This document shows positions 8,895 through 16,897 of a stretch of DNA of 64,000 nucleotides, in pieces (position 1 is the first letter of the stretch; each line of letters starts with the position of its first letter). The notes under the pieces were generated by a model, which was given only the letters and a program-made list of their open reading frames with translations, did not search any database and was not told the DNA's origin. A program made the position numbers and the translations under genes. Source of the DNA: Paenibacillus xylaniclasticus (lineage in GTDB: Bacteria > Bacillota > Bacilli > Paenibacillales > Paenibacillaceae); assembly GCF_004001065.1 (NCBI RefSeq), contig NZ_BIML01000003.1, forward strand, positions 248,001 through 312,000. Reading direction: 5' to 3'.

Positions 8895-10344
8895 GCGGCT
8901 CCAACCTCCTCGTGAGCGGAATTTTTAAAGAAACCTTCGTACCGTGCGGCACTGCGCTGCCGATTTCGATGACATCGTCTTGGCCTGTGAACAGCCTTAG
9001 TCTTCTTACGACATTACTGAAGCCGATACCGGTCGAATGCCCCTTACCAGTCAGCTCTTCACTCGGCTGCTCCTCCACTATTCTTTGTGCCAGCTCAGGC
9101 GCCATCCCTTCGCCGCTGTCCTCAACCTCGACCCTAACATGATTGCCTACTTGGAACACCCGGAGTGTAATCGTACCTCCATCCTCCATCGGTTCAATCG
9201 CATGAATGACTGCGTTCTCGATGATCGGCTGCAATGTCAAGCAAGGCACATGCACATCGAGCAGCCCATGATCGATCTGCTGACGGAACGTCAGCCGATC
9301 AGTGAATCGGGCTTGTTGAATCTCGATATATTTCAGGACGACGTTCAGCTCATCCGCCAGTGTGACGGAGCGGTCGAGCCGCTTCAGATTGTAACGAAGC
9401 AGTCCAGCTACACTAGCAATAAGATCGCTTGTTTCTTCTGAGCCGTCCAGATAAGCCTTCTTCGATAACGTATCGAGCGTGTTGAATAGAAAGTGCGGAT
9501 TAATCTGGCTTTGTAAGCTTCTCAACTGGCTTTCCTTCAGCAACAGCCTGCTTTCTTGCAGTTCAAGCTCCAGCTGCGCCTTCTTCTGCATCTCAGAGAT
9601 CAGTCTATTAATATCGACGCGCATCCGATCAAACGTATGGGCAAGGAACGAAATCTCGTCATTGGAGCGCACCTCGATCTGTTTATCGAACTTCCCTCTT
9701 GCCAGTTCTCTCGCTGCAACAGTAAGCTGCTGGATCGGTCTCGTAATGCTCCGAGAGAACCAATAAGCGAACAGCAGCAGCGTAACGGTTAAGAAGGTCA
9801 GCAGCCATATGCCAAGCCGCTTCAGCGTCGTGCTCTGAGCCATTATATCGCGGTAAAACTGATCGTACGTTTTCAAATCTTGATCGATAAGCGTCAGTGT
9901 CATCTCCGCTATATAGGTATGAATGCGTGTCGCTTCCTCGAATCGGTCTAACGACAGTTCATTGTTGTGCTGCCCTGCAAACATAACAGACAAACGCTCC
10001 GCTTCGACTAAGCTTTCAATCATATGCATATAGTTCGTCAATGTAAACGAATTGTTGGCGGTCCGCAGACTGGATAGCTCTGTCTTCGCCGTCAGCAGCC
10101 GCTCTGCTGCATCATTAAAGGCTGTCTGCGTCGTCTGAGACGGCTGCGACAAATAGACATTCAGTCCAGCAATCGTCTGTTGGCTCATATTCGTAATTTC
10201 ATTCATATGCAAATATCGCTGAAGCACCTCATTGTACTGCTCCTGCGTTTTTTGATTGTAATAAGTTAGAACCGCCCAAATGACCACCATAATGAACAAG
10301 ACGATAAAGGACAACGACATAATTTTACGTTGAATGCCATTCAT
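8869..10344 (-). CDS. LytS/YesM-type sensor histidine kinase, probable sugar sensor
   Basis: Membrane kinase that would phosphorylate the neighbouring YesN-type regulator. An N-terminal membrane segment (about residues 7-28) is followed by an extracellular helical region of ~145 residues, a second membrane segment (LLTFLTVTLLLFAYWF) and a HAMP domain (RPIQQLTVAARELARGKFD). The phospho-acceptor region reads SQINPHFLFNTLDTLS, and the ATPase domain shows PIIENAVIHAI, VEDSGEGM and STGIGFSNVVRRL. The small helical ectodomain lacks a cache fold, which suits sensing through a partner binding protein. That partner is encoded immediately upstream with a 4-base overlap (10341-10344). Confidence 0.9.
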   Translation of the reverse strand: MNGIQRKIMSLSFIVLFIMVVIWAVLTYYNQKTQEQYNEVLQRYLHMNEITNMSQQTIAGLNVYLSQPSQTTQTAFNDAAERLLTAKTELSSLRTANNSFTLTNYMHMIESLVEAERLSVMFAGQHNNELSLDRFEEATRIHTYIAEMTLTLIDQDLKTYDQFYRDIMAQSTTLKRLGIWLLTFLTVTLLLFAYWFSRSITRPIQQLTVAARELARGKFDKQIEVRSNDEISFLAHTFDRMRVDINRLISEMQKKAQLELELQESRLLLKESQLRSLQSQINPHFLFNTLDTLSKKAYLDGSEETSDLIASVAGLLRYNLKRLDRSVTLADELNVVLKYIEIQQARFTDRLTFRQQIDHGLLDVHVPCLTLQPIIENAVIHAIEPMEDGGTITLRVFQVGNHVRVEVEDSGEGMAPELAQRIVEEQPSEELTGKGHSTGIGFSNVVRRLRLFTGQDDVIEIGSAVPHGTKVSLKIPLTRRLEPLVEAHDRG

Positions 10345-11327
10345 TGAACGTCCTCCGCTGTTAATACCCGAATGTCTGTGAAGTAGCCGTCCGGATGAAG
10401 CGGAACTGTCTTACCCTGTAGCCAGTCCATCATCAGCTTTACACTCAGTTCACCCATCTTATCGGGAGACTGCATAATAAGTGCATCCAGCTTGTTCTGC
10501 TTCAGCAGCATCATCGACTCTGGGTTGTCATCGAACGAATATATATAATAAGACTCCACGCGGGACCGCTTCTCTATCTGTTGAATAATAACGCCGGAAC
10601 GATCAGCGGATACCGCGATAAACGCCTTCGCAGTCGGTTGGCTGTTCAGCACGTTATCAATCGCTTTGACGATTGCATCACGCGAACCGCCGGAGGTTAC
10701 TTGGAACGTCTCTATATCCGGGTAAGGCTTCAAAACATGGAGAATACCTTTCATCCGCTGGCGTTCATAATCCTCTTCTTCGTCAGAGGTCATCAGCACA
10801 ACTTTACCAGACGTCCCCATCTGCTCGACTAGCTGCCTCGCCATTAACATCCCGGCCTCGAAATGGTCAGAACCGACATACGTCCGGCGTAAGCTTTCCT
10901 GCATTGGCACGTCATTCGCAACCGTAATGACCGGAATGCCACTGCCCGCCGCCTTAATTTTCGTAAGCTTCGTAAATTCTGGTGTATCTAGTCCTTGCAC
11001 AATGATCCCGTCGACTTTGGAAGCGATTGCAATTTCAATTTGCTTAAGAAATTCAATTCGGTCTGAGCTGTACGTTCCCCACATTTCTAGACGTGCTCCG
11101 TTCGATGCAGCAGCAGCGTCGGCCCCTTTCTTGAACTTCAGCCAGAACGGTGTATCAAGCTCCTGCGTAATGACGACGAGCCGAGGTCCATCCTCGTCAT
11201 CAGCAGCCGCTGCAGGCAGTGATGTCTCAGAAAATCCAGATGCCGTCAGATTGGAGGCGGCCTGGAGTGTAAAGAAGAGAAGAACAATACAACCGATCGA
11301 TAGTAAGGCAATTACAATCGTACGCAT
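10341..11327 (-). CDS. XylFII-like sugar-binding protein, membrane-anchored sensor partner
   Basis: A periplasmic-binding-protein fold of the ribose/xylose class (Peripla_BP_4), carried on an N-terminal membrane anchor (IVIALLSIGCIVLLFFTLQA) rather than a clear lipobox. The fold is visible as LVVITQELDTPFWLKFKKGA, VDGIIVQGLD, GIPVITVANDVP and TYVGSDHFEAGMLMARQL. I chose the ATG at 11327 because AAGGAG lies 8 bases upstream. It is translationally coupled to the kinase gene rather than to a transporter. In Clostridium beijerinckii a comparable protein, XylFII, binds xylose and activates its LytS partner; that role is inferred here. Confidence 0.82.
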   Translation of the reverse strand: MRTIVIALLSIGCIVLLFFTLQAASNLTASGFSETSLPAAAADDEDGPRLVVITQELDTPFWLKFKKGADAAAASNGARLEMWGTYSSDRIEFLKQIEIAIASKVDGIIVQGLDTPEFTKLTKIKAAGSGIPVITVANDVPMQESLRRTYVGSDHFEAGMLMARQLVEQMGTSGKVVLMTSDEEEDYERQRMKGILHVLKPYPDIETFQVTSGGSRDAIVKAIDNVLNSQPTAKAFIAVSADRSGVIIQQIEKRSRVESYYIYSFDDNPESMMLLKQNKLDALIMQSPDKMGELSVKLMMDWLQGKTVPLHPDGYFTDIRVLTAEDVQ

Positions 11328-11449
11328 AGTCGATGCTCCTTCGTAAGCATTCTTCTTAAGGTCCGCGCAGCATGTACGCGTATGCATCTATTCTAAACAA
11401 CGGCTCTATCGCTGTCTATTCCTTCTATTTCCACCCCATAATAGAAAAA

Positions 11450-11478
11450 AGGCTCTCGCCCAACAGACGAGAACCTCT
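11450..11478 (-). terminator. Intrinsic terminator of the lpl-type operon
   Basis: On the minus strand, aggttctcg pairs with cgagagcct (one G-U pair) and is followed by TTTTTTCTAT. It lies 23 bases past the stop of the last permease gene. Confidence 0.85.
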
Positions 11479-11500
11479 TGTTGTAATAGCTGTATAAAGA

Positions 11501-12418
11501 TTAGCCTTTTACGCCACCAAGCTGCATACCTGTTACGAAGTAACGCTGCATGAACGGATAGACCATAATGATTGGAAGCGCGGCAACGATCGTGATCGCT
11601 GCGCGAATCGACAGTGGCGTAACCATACCGGCTGCGGAATCACGACCACCTTGGTTAACACCAGCTGCTTGTGCAGCATTGCCAGTTCCTGCGTTCATAG
11701 TGTTATTAAGCAGCTTCATCAGCTCGTACTGAAGCGTGCTGAGGCTTTGCTTCGGCGCGTAGATGAACGTGTCGAACCAGGAGTTCCATTGTCCAACTGC
11801 GACGAAGAGCGATACGGTTGCCAGTACCGGCATACAAAGCGGAAGAATAATGCTGATGAACGTTCTGAACTCGCCTGCACCGTCAATCTTAGCGGATTCG
11901 ACAAGTGCTTCTGGAAGTCCATGAATATACGTCCGCACGACGATCATATTGAACGCACTGATCATACCAGGGATGATATATACCCAGAATGTATTCAGCA
12001 TGTGCAGGTCTTTGATCAGGAAGTACGAAGGAATGAGACCAGCGCTGAAGTACATCGTCAGAACGACGATAATCGTAACTGATTTCTTAAACATATATTC
12101 CGGACGGCTCAGTACGTAAGCAAGCATCGACGTGAAGAATACACTTAGTACCGTACCAGCAATCGTACGTGCAACCGAAATCCAAGCTGCCTGGAACAAG
12201 TGACCCGAGTTAAATACGGATTCATAGTTTTTCCAAGTGAACTCACGTGGCCACAAGTAAATGCCGCCGCGCGTTGTATCAAGACCTTCATTTAAGGATA
12301 CTGCGATCGTATTCAAGAACGGATACAAGGTTACAACGAGTACACAAAGCAGTAAGAAGTAGTTGACCGTGTTGAAAATTACCGGCTCCAGTCCGAACCG
12401 TTTTTTGACAGTATTCAT
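11501..12418 (-). CDS. Carbohydrate ABC transporter permease, LplC/MalG type
   Basis: Second membrane subunit of a CUT1-family oligosaccharide importer, 305 residues with about six membrane segments. The permease signature EALVESAKIDGAGEFRTFISIILPLCMPVLA (the EAA loop) contacts the ATPase. C-terminal MVYPFMQRYFVTGMQLGGVKG is typical of the LplC group. The operon encodes no ATPase; such Paenibacillus systems normally borrow a shared MsmX/UgpC-type ATPase encoded elsewhere. The gene lies 11 bases after the LplB-type permease. The ATG has GGGGGG upstream. Confidence 0.9.
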   Translation of the reverse strand: MNTVKKRFGLEPVIFNTVNYFLLLCVLVVTLYPFLNTIAVSLNEGLDTTRGGIYLWPREFTWKNYESVFNSGHLFQAAWISVARTIAGTVLSVFFTSMLAYVLSRPEYMFKKSVTIIVVLTMYFSAGLIPSYFLIKDLHMLNTFWVYIIPGMISAFNMIVVRTYIHGLPEALVESAKIDGAGEFRTFISIILPLCMPVLATVSLFVAVGQWNSWFDTFIYAPKQSLSTLQYELMKLLNNTMNAGTGNAAQAAGVNQGGRDSAAGMVTPLSIRAAITIVAALPIIMVYPFMQRYFVTGMQLGGVKG

Positions 12419-12429
12419 GCGGAGCCCCC

Positions 12430-13386
12430 CTATATAAGTCGTTCTTCGCCAAGACGTTTGGCAATGTTATTGGCTGCGAACAGAAGTATTATACTTATGA
12501 CGGTTTTAAACATGCCTGCTGCAGTAGCCAGCGAGTAGTTACCAATCCTCAAGCCATACTTCAGAACGAATATATCAATCGTCTGCGAGTAATCGATGAC
12601 TTGACCGTTACCGAGCAAATATTGTACCTCGAAGCCTGCTTCGAGAATATGTCCAAGGTTCATAATCAGCAGAATGACAATGATTGGACGAATACCTGGT
12701 AGCGTGATGTGATAAATTTTGCGATAGCGGTTTGCGCCGTCCATTTCTGCTGCTTCATAGAGAGATGGGTCAATGGAAGTGATAGCTGCCAAATAGATGA
12801 TCGTGTTCCAGCCCACTTCTTTCCATACGTGAGAAGCACCAACGATGCCCCAGAAATATTTTGGTGTACCGAGCCATAGAATTGGCTCGCTGATCAAGCC
12901 TAGTCGCATGAGTACGTCGTTAACGATACCATCCTCAATGGACAGGGAAGTCGCTACGATACCCGTTACGATAATCCAAGATAGAAAGTGTGGCAAATAA
13001 GAAACCGTTTGAATGAAACGTTTCGTAAACTTTTGTTTCACTTCGTTCAGCATCAGTGCAAGCAAGATTGCTGTAACGAATCCAAGCACCATATTAATAA
13101 CACTCATCGCGAGCGTATTTCTCAATACTTGAAGGAAGATCTCATCTTCGAACAAAAATTTAAATTGATCAAATCCAACCCATTCTTGATCGAATATACT
13201 TTTACCTGGTCGATATTGCTGGAAAGCCATAGTCCAGCCCCAGATCGGGACATATGCGAACAAAATGACAAGTGCCACTAGTGGAAATGACATCAGAATC
13301 AGCTCGCGCTGACTCCACAGACGTTTCCGGAACGTGGCGGTTTTTCGTTCCGTACCTACAGCCGCAGCTGCCTTAACATCCTGCAT
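12430..13386 (-). CDS. Carbohydrate ABC transporter permease, LplB/MalF type
   Basis: First membrane subunit of the same CUT1 importer. Its hydrophobic segments include LILMSFPLVALVILFAYVPI and NTLAMSVINMVLGFVTAILL. The conserved EAA loop is EAAEMDGANRYRKIYHITLP. I start the gene at the ATG at 13386 because GGAGG precedes it by 7-8 bases; an in-frame ATG at 13407 lies upstream of that ribosome site and is unlikely. The 318-residue product ends NNIAKRLGEERLI, a common LplB ending. A strong hairpin separates it from the binding-protein gene and probably lowers its expression. Confidence 0.9.
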   Translation of the reverse strand: MQDVKAAAAVGTERKTATFRKRLWSQRELILMSFPLVALVILFAYVPIWGWTMAFQQYRPGKSIFDQEWVGFDQFKFLFEDEIFLQVLRNTLAMSVINMVLGFVTAILLALMLNEVKQKFTKRFIQTVSYLPHFLSWIIVTGIVATSLSIEDGIVNDVLMRLGLISEPILWLGTPKYFWGIVGASHVWKEVGWNTIIYLAAITSIDPSLYEAAEMDGANRYRKIYHITLPGIRPIIVILLIMNLGHILEAGFEVQYLLGNGQVIDYSQTIDIFVLKYGLRIGNYSLATAAGMFKTVISIILLFAANNIAKRLGEERLI

Positions 13387-13452
13387 ACTCTCCGCCTCCT
13401 CACCCATTGTATGAACGCCAGTTGGACGTTTTTAGTTTCTGTGTTTTCAAGG

Positions 13453-13489
13453 AAAAAGGAAGGACGAAGGAACCTTCGTGCCTTCCTTT
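13453..13489 (-). terminator. Intra-operon hairpin with T-tract between binding protein and permeases
   Basis: On the minus strand AAAAGGAAGG then ACGAAGG pair with CCTTCGT then CCTTCCTTTT across a bulged base, followed by more Ts. It lies 14 bases past the binding-protein stop and 67 bases before the first permease. It probably acts as a partial terminator or mRNA stabiliser giving more binding protein than permease. Confidence 0.75.
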
Positions 13490-13502
13490 TATTCAGTCCT
13501 AA

Positions 13503-15233
13503 TTATTCAAAGCTGCCGTTGCTGGACGTCCACGTTTCAGCACGCCATTTCAGTTGCTCGTTAATACGATCCTCGTATGCTTTAACGTCAACTTTGCTCA
13601 TTGCTTTCACGTAATCTTCCCAAGCACTTTCGAAGTTTTCAGGCTTCGACATAATGATCTTAGGCAGATGTTTCAGAGCGAGCTCTTCCATCTTCGTGTT
13701 CGCAATCTTAGCAGGCGAACCTTCGATGAGGTCGATGCTCCATGCTGGATACGATACACGGTTTTCTGGCGGCGGCGAGAACAGGTCAGATGGCAGTTTA
13801 GCGCCATAAGCTGCGTATACTTCTTTATCGAAATCTTTCTGAGCCGCGAAGAACTCGTCAGGCTGGAAGCCAGCGCCTTGTGCTGCGTTACCGTCGCTGT
13901 ATTGACCTTGCAGTTTAGGCATATACTCGTGGAGCGATTGAGCTACGTTCGAAGCTTTCCAATCGGCATTGTTAAAGTTAGCACGCATTTGTTCGTTCAG
14001 ATAGAATTTGCCGTTTTCGTCTACGAGATAGTCTTCACCTTCGATACCCCATTGGAGTACTTTCATCCATTTCTCGTCGAGCAGCGTGTCGAAGAATTTG
14101 AGGATCGCAACTGGATCTTTCGCATCCTTCGTAATACCGAAGCCGTTGTTCAGGTTGAGTGCTGGACGGTCGAGATAGTAATCCTTGATCGACTCATCAT
14201 ACACGATTGGAATACCGAGGTACGTGCGCTCGATTTTGCCGGCGTCCGTCAGAGCCGTCTCAGCGTTGTTGAAGTTCCAGTGTTGGTCGAACATACCGAG
14301 TACGCGGCCGCTGGAAATCTTCGCTTGGTATTGGTCATAGTTCTGAGCGAATGCTTCTTTGTCGATCAGACCTTTAGCATTCATCTCGTTCAGTTTCTTG
14401 TAGTAAGGCTTATCGATGTCCGTTGCGAAGAACGCTTTTGCTACGTTCGTCTCATGATCAACAACGACGATACCATCGTTCGGATGGCCCGACAGATGCG
14501 CTGGAACGTTGATCAGAGGCCATTTGCGCCAGTCGTATGCAAGCGTCGTGAAACCGATCGTCGGTTGTCCGTCGATTTCTGGATACTTCTCTTTATATTT
14601 CTCGATGAGATCGAAATATTCGTCAAGCGTCTTCGGCTTAGGATAACCGAACTCCTTCAGAACTGCTTTTTGAATCCAGAATGCTGGGCCAGAGTACCAA
14701 GTCGTTACATAGTCGCCTTGATATACGCCGTAGTTAGGCAGCCAGTAGATATGGCCGTCTTCTGGATCTTTCATTTGCTCCCAAACTTTCGCATAGTGCT
14801 CTTTCAGTCTTGGAGCGTGTTGCTCGATCAGATCCTCGAGCGGCTGCATAGCACCTGCAGCTACAAGCTTCGGATTTGCCGTAATGATGTCAGGATAGTC
14901 GCCACCGGCGATCATTACGCCGAGTTTTTGCTCGATGTCGCCAACGAGAAACTCTTCTTTCAGCGTTACGCCGAGTTCGTCTTTAATTTTTTTGTAAATC
15001 TTGTTGTTTTCATTCGGAATTGGACCTTGAACACCATAGAACACAGAGATTGTGAGCGGTTTAACCGTCTCAGCAGTCGTTTCCGTATTCTGTTGCGAAT
15101 CCGTCGTGGTAGCGTTTTCAGTTCCCGGCTTAGTTTCTTCGTCTTTCTTGTCTGAGCAAGCTACTAACACAGTACCGAGCGTCAGCACAGTGGCCATGCT
15201 CAACATAGCCGATTTCTTTACGTTAACCCCCAT
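13503..15233 (-). CDS. Extracellular oligosaccharide-binding lipoprotein (LplA type)
   Basis: Solute receptor of the CUT1 importer. The N-terminus MGVNVKKSAMLSMATVLTLG leads to a lipobox ending VLVAC, followed by an acidic, Thr-rich linker. The 576-residue length and the pattern ISVFYGVQGPIPNENNKIYK, GDYPDIITANPKLVAAGAMQ and GFGITKDAKDPVAILKFFD place it with LplA/YtcQ proteins rather than maltose-binding proteins. AAGGAGGG lies 8 bases upstream of the ATG. It is preceded by a perfect 34-base dyad at 15256-15289. The substrate is not identifiable, probably an oligosaccharide from plant cell wall. Confidence 0.9.
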   Translation of the reverse strand: MGVNVKKSAMLSMATVLTLGTVLVACSDKKDEETKPGTENATTTDSQQNTETTAETVKPLTISVFYGVQGPIPNENNKIYKKIKDELGVTLKEEFLVGDIEQKLGVMIAGGDYPDIITANPKLVAAGAMQPLEDLIEQHAPRLKEHYAKVWEQMKDPEDGHIYWLPNYGVYQGDYVTTWYSGPAFWIQKAVLKEFGYPKPKTLDEYFDLIEKYKEKYPEIDGQPTIGFTTLAYDWRKWPLINVPAHLSGHPNDGIVVVDHETNVAKAFFATDIDKPYYKKLNEMNAKGLIDKEAFAQNYDQYQAKISSGRVLGMFDQHWNFNNAETALTDAGKIERTYLGIPIVYDESIKDYYLDRPALNLNNGFGITKDAKDPVAILKFFDTLLDEKWMKVLQWGIEGEDYLVDENGKFYLNEQMRANFNNADWKASNVAQSLHEYMPKLQGQYSDGNAAQGAGFQPDEFFAAQKDFDKEVYAAYGAKLPSDLFSPPPENRVSYPAWSIDLIEGSPAKIANTKMEELALKHLPKIIMSKPENFESAWEDYVKAMSKVDVKAYEDRINEQLKWRAETWTSSNGSFE

Positions 15234-15255
15234 GCAATGTCCCTCCTTATGCTTT

Positions 15256-15289
15256 TACGGAACGATGGGAATATTCCAGTTGTTCCGTA
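15256..15289. promoter_or_regulatory. Perfect composite dyad upstream of the binding-protein gene
   Basis: Outer arms tacggaac (15256-15263) and gttccgta (15282-15289) flank an inner palindrome ggaatattcc (15268-15277), with 4-base spacers on each side. The whole 34 bases are symmetric about one point. No T-tract follows in either direction, so an operator is more likely than a terminator. The adjacent AraC-type regulator is a natural candidate to bind it. Confidence 0.55.
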
Positions 15290-15355
15290 CACTTCTATTA
15301 TCTACTTTTTGAATGCGGTTACAATTCACGAATTATAGGTTGATCCCCCCAAAAA

Positions 15356-16897
15356 TTATAAAACTACGGGGGGATTCGACATATTCATAAATTGGGTAGG
15401 CTTGGAACGAAAGCGTTTCTCATATTCTTTAAGAAAATGGTTGTAGTGCGAATAACCCACACTCTCAGCAATATCAACCATCTTGCGGTAAGGCTCTGCC
15501 TCCATTAGCCTCCGTGCCTCCTCGATACGCAAATCATGAACGTATTCCAATATGCCTCGTTCGTAACGCGCTTGAAATGCCTGCCCCAAATAGGACGGAT
15601 TCATGTAAAACCGTTCCGCAAGCTCCTTAACCGTAATCGGTTCCCGATAATGCTCAAGTATATATTTCTCCGCCTCTTTAAGCGGATGCCTGCCCTTCTC
15701 TTCCCGCTTCTTCACCAGCTTATCAATAACATCTCCCGCAAACCGATTGAACGAATCGAACCGATTCTCCAAATCATACATCGCATTCATGGAAGCTACT
15801 TGCTCTTCCCACGTTCGCAGGACGTCAACCGTCTCAATATCCGATTCTTTCAGCAGCAGCAAACAGCGGTATATGAGATGCTCAATGAATGACACGATCC
15901 AAGCCGGCTCGACTCGCCGCTCGCGAAATAGTTCCTTCATCCGCTCAAGTTCACCGCTCAGACGGGCCTTATCACCCCATTCGACCGCTTCCAGCAGTCC
16001 CTGATCCCTCCAGAAGTCCTCCAGTTCAACCGACGCATTGCCACCGTCCTCTTGGGCATAGCGTACCGATTCGCCGCTCGTCGGCTCAAAGAAAAAGTTC
16101 TTCATGCATTCGCATGCAGACCAATAGGACTTACGGATCTCGACCAATTGCTGCTGTCCAAGCCCAACCGAAATCCGGTATTGACCGGTCTTCAACAGCT
16201 GGTTAAGCTCGTCAAGCAAGTGCTTCGTCTCTTCGCTTGACTTCGTGCCGTGTACAAGTAGAAACGTGCTGGCACTTTGGACAAGCACATATAGATGTTT
16301 ATAACGCTGTGATAGCTGCATAACCAAGAGACCAATCGAATCTTCACCACTCCATTCGAGCAGCATCGCGCGCCACTCCTCGCACTGACCGGATAGCGAC
16401 TGGACAAGCATTACATCTGCATCCTCAAGCGCGCAGCTTTCGCTTCCGATTAACCGATGTAATAGTTCCTCAGGTCGTTTCAATCCTTCCTGTGATCGTA
16501 CGATAGACCTGCTTCGCTCTTCATCCAGCTTATACCGGACATCGGCCATGACGGCTGACGCTTCGCTCGGAATGATCGGCTTCAGCAAGTAATGGGATAC
16601 GCCGCTTCTTAGTGCTCTTTGTGCAAATTCAAAGTCGCTGTAGCCGCTTAGCACAACGAAATGGATTTTATAATCATTTGCTTCACTCGCCCGCTCAATC
16701 AGCTCCAGCCCGTCAACAATAGGCATACGGATATCGGTAAATACGACGTCCGGCTTGAGCTGCGCAATTGCCCGAAGCGCCTCTTCCCCGTTCTCGCATG
16801 TGCCGCAAATTTCGAATCCGTACGCCTCCCAATCAATAAACAGCATCAACCCTTCAATCGCAAGAGGCTCGTCGTCCACTAGTAACGCTTTATACAT
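15356..16897 (-). CDS. YesN-type response regulator (second of two in this operon)
   Basis: Transcription regulator with a receiver domain at the N-terminus (VDDEP at residues 8-12, phospho-acceptor Asp55 in FTDIRMP, Lys in YLLKPI) and an AraC domain at the C-terminus (VKELAERFYMNPSYLGQAFQ, and ESVGYSHYNHFLKEYEKRF). The product is 513 residues when started at the ATG at 16897, which has AAGGGAG upstream; the longer frame lacks a ribosome site. It overlaps the kinase gene by 8 bases and ends 123 bases before the binding-protein gene. Its receiver closely resembles that of the regulator at 18713-20245, suggesting duplication around one kinase. Confidence 0.9.
   Translation of the reverse strand: MYKALLVDDEPLAIEGLMLFIDWEAYGFEICGTCENGEEALRAIAQLKPDVVFTDIRMPIVDGLELIERASEANDYKIHFVVLSGYSDFEFAQRALRSGVSHYLLKPIIPSEASAVMADVRYKLDEERSRSIVRSQEGLKRPEELLHRLIGSESCALEDADVMLVQSLSGQCEEWRAMLLEWSGEDSIGLLVMQLSQRYKHLYVLVQSASTFLLVHGTKSSEETKHLLDELNQLLKTGQYRISVGLGQQQLVEIRKSYWSACECMKNFFFEPTSGESVRYAQEDGGNASVELEDFWRDQGLLEAVEWGDKARLSGELERMKELFRERRVEPAWIVSFIEHLIYRCLLLLKESDIETVDVLRTWEEQVASMNAMYDLENRFDSFNRFAGDVIDKLVKKREEKGRHPLKEAEKYILEHYREPITVKELAERFYMNPSYLGQAFQARYERGILEYVHDLRIEEARRLMEAEPYRKMVDIAESVGYSHYNHFLKEYEKRFRSKPTQFMNMSNPPVVL

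Noticed and set aside
13554-15155. 533-codon open frame on the plus strand
   Set aside because: It is the antisense of the oligosaccharide-binding lipoprotein gene, has no ribosome site and shows no domain; codon bias of the true gene keeps the opposite strand open.
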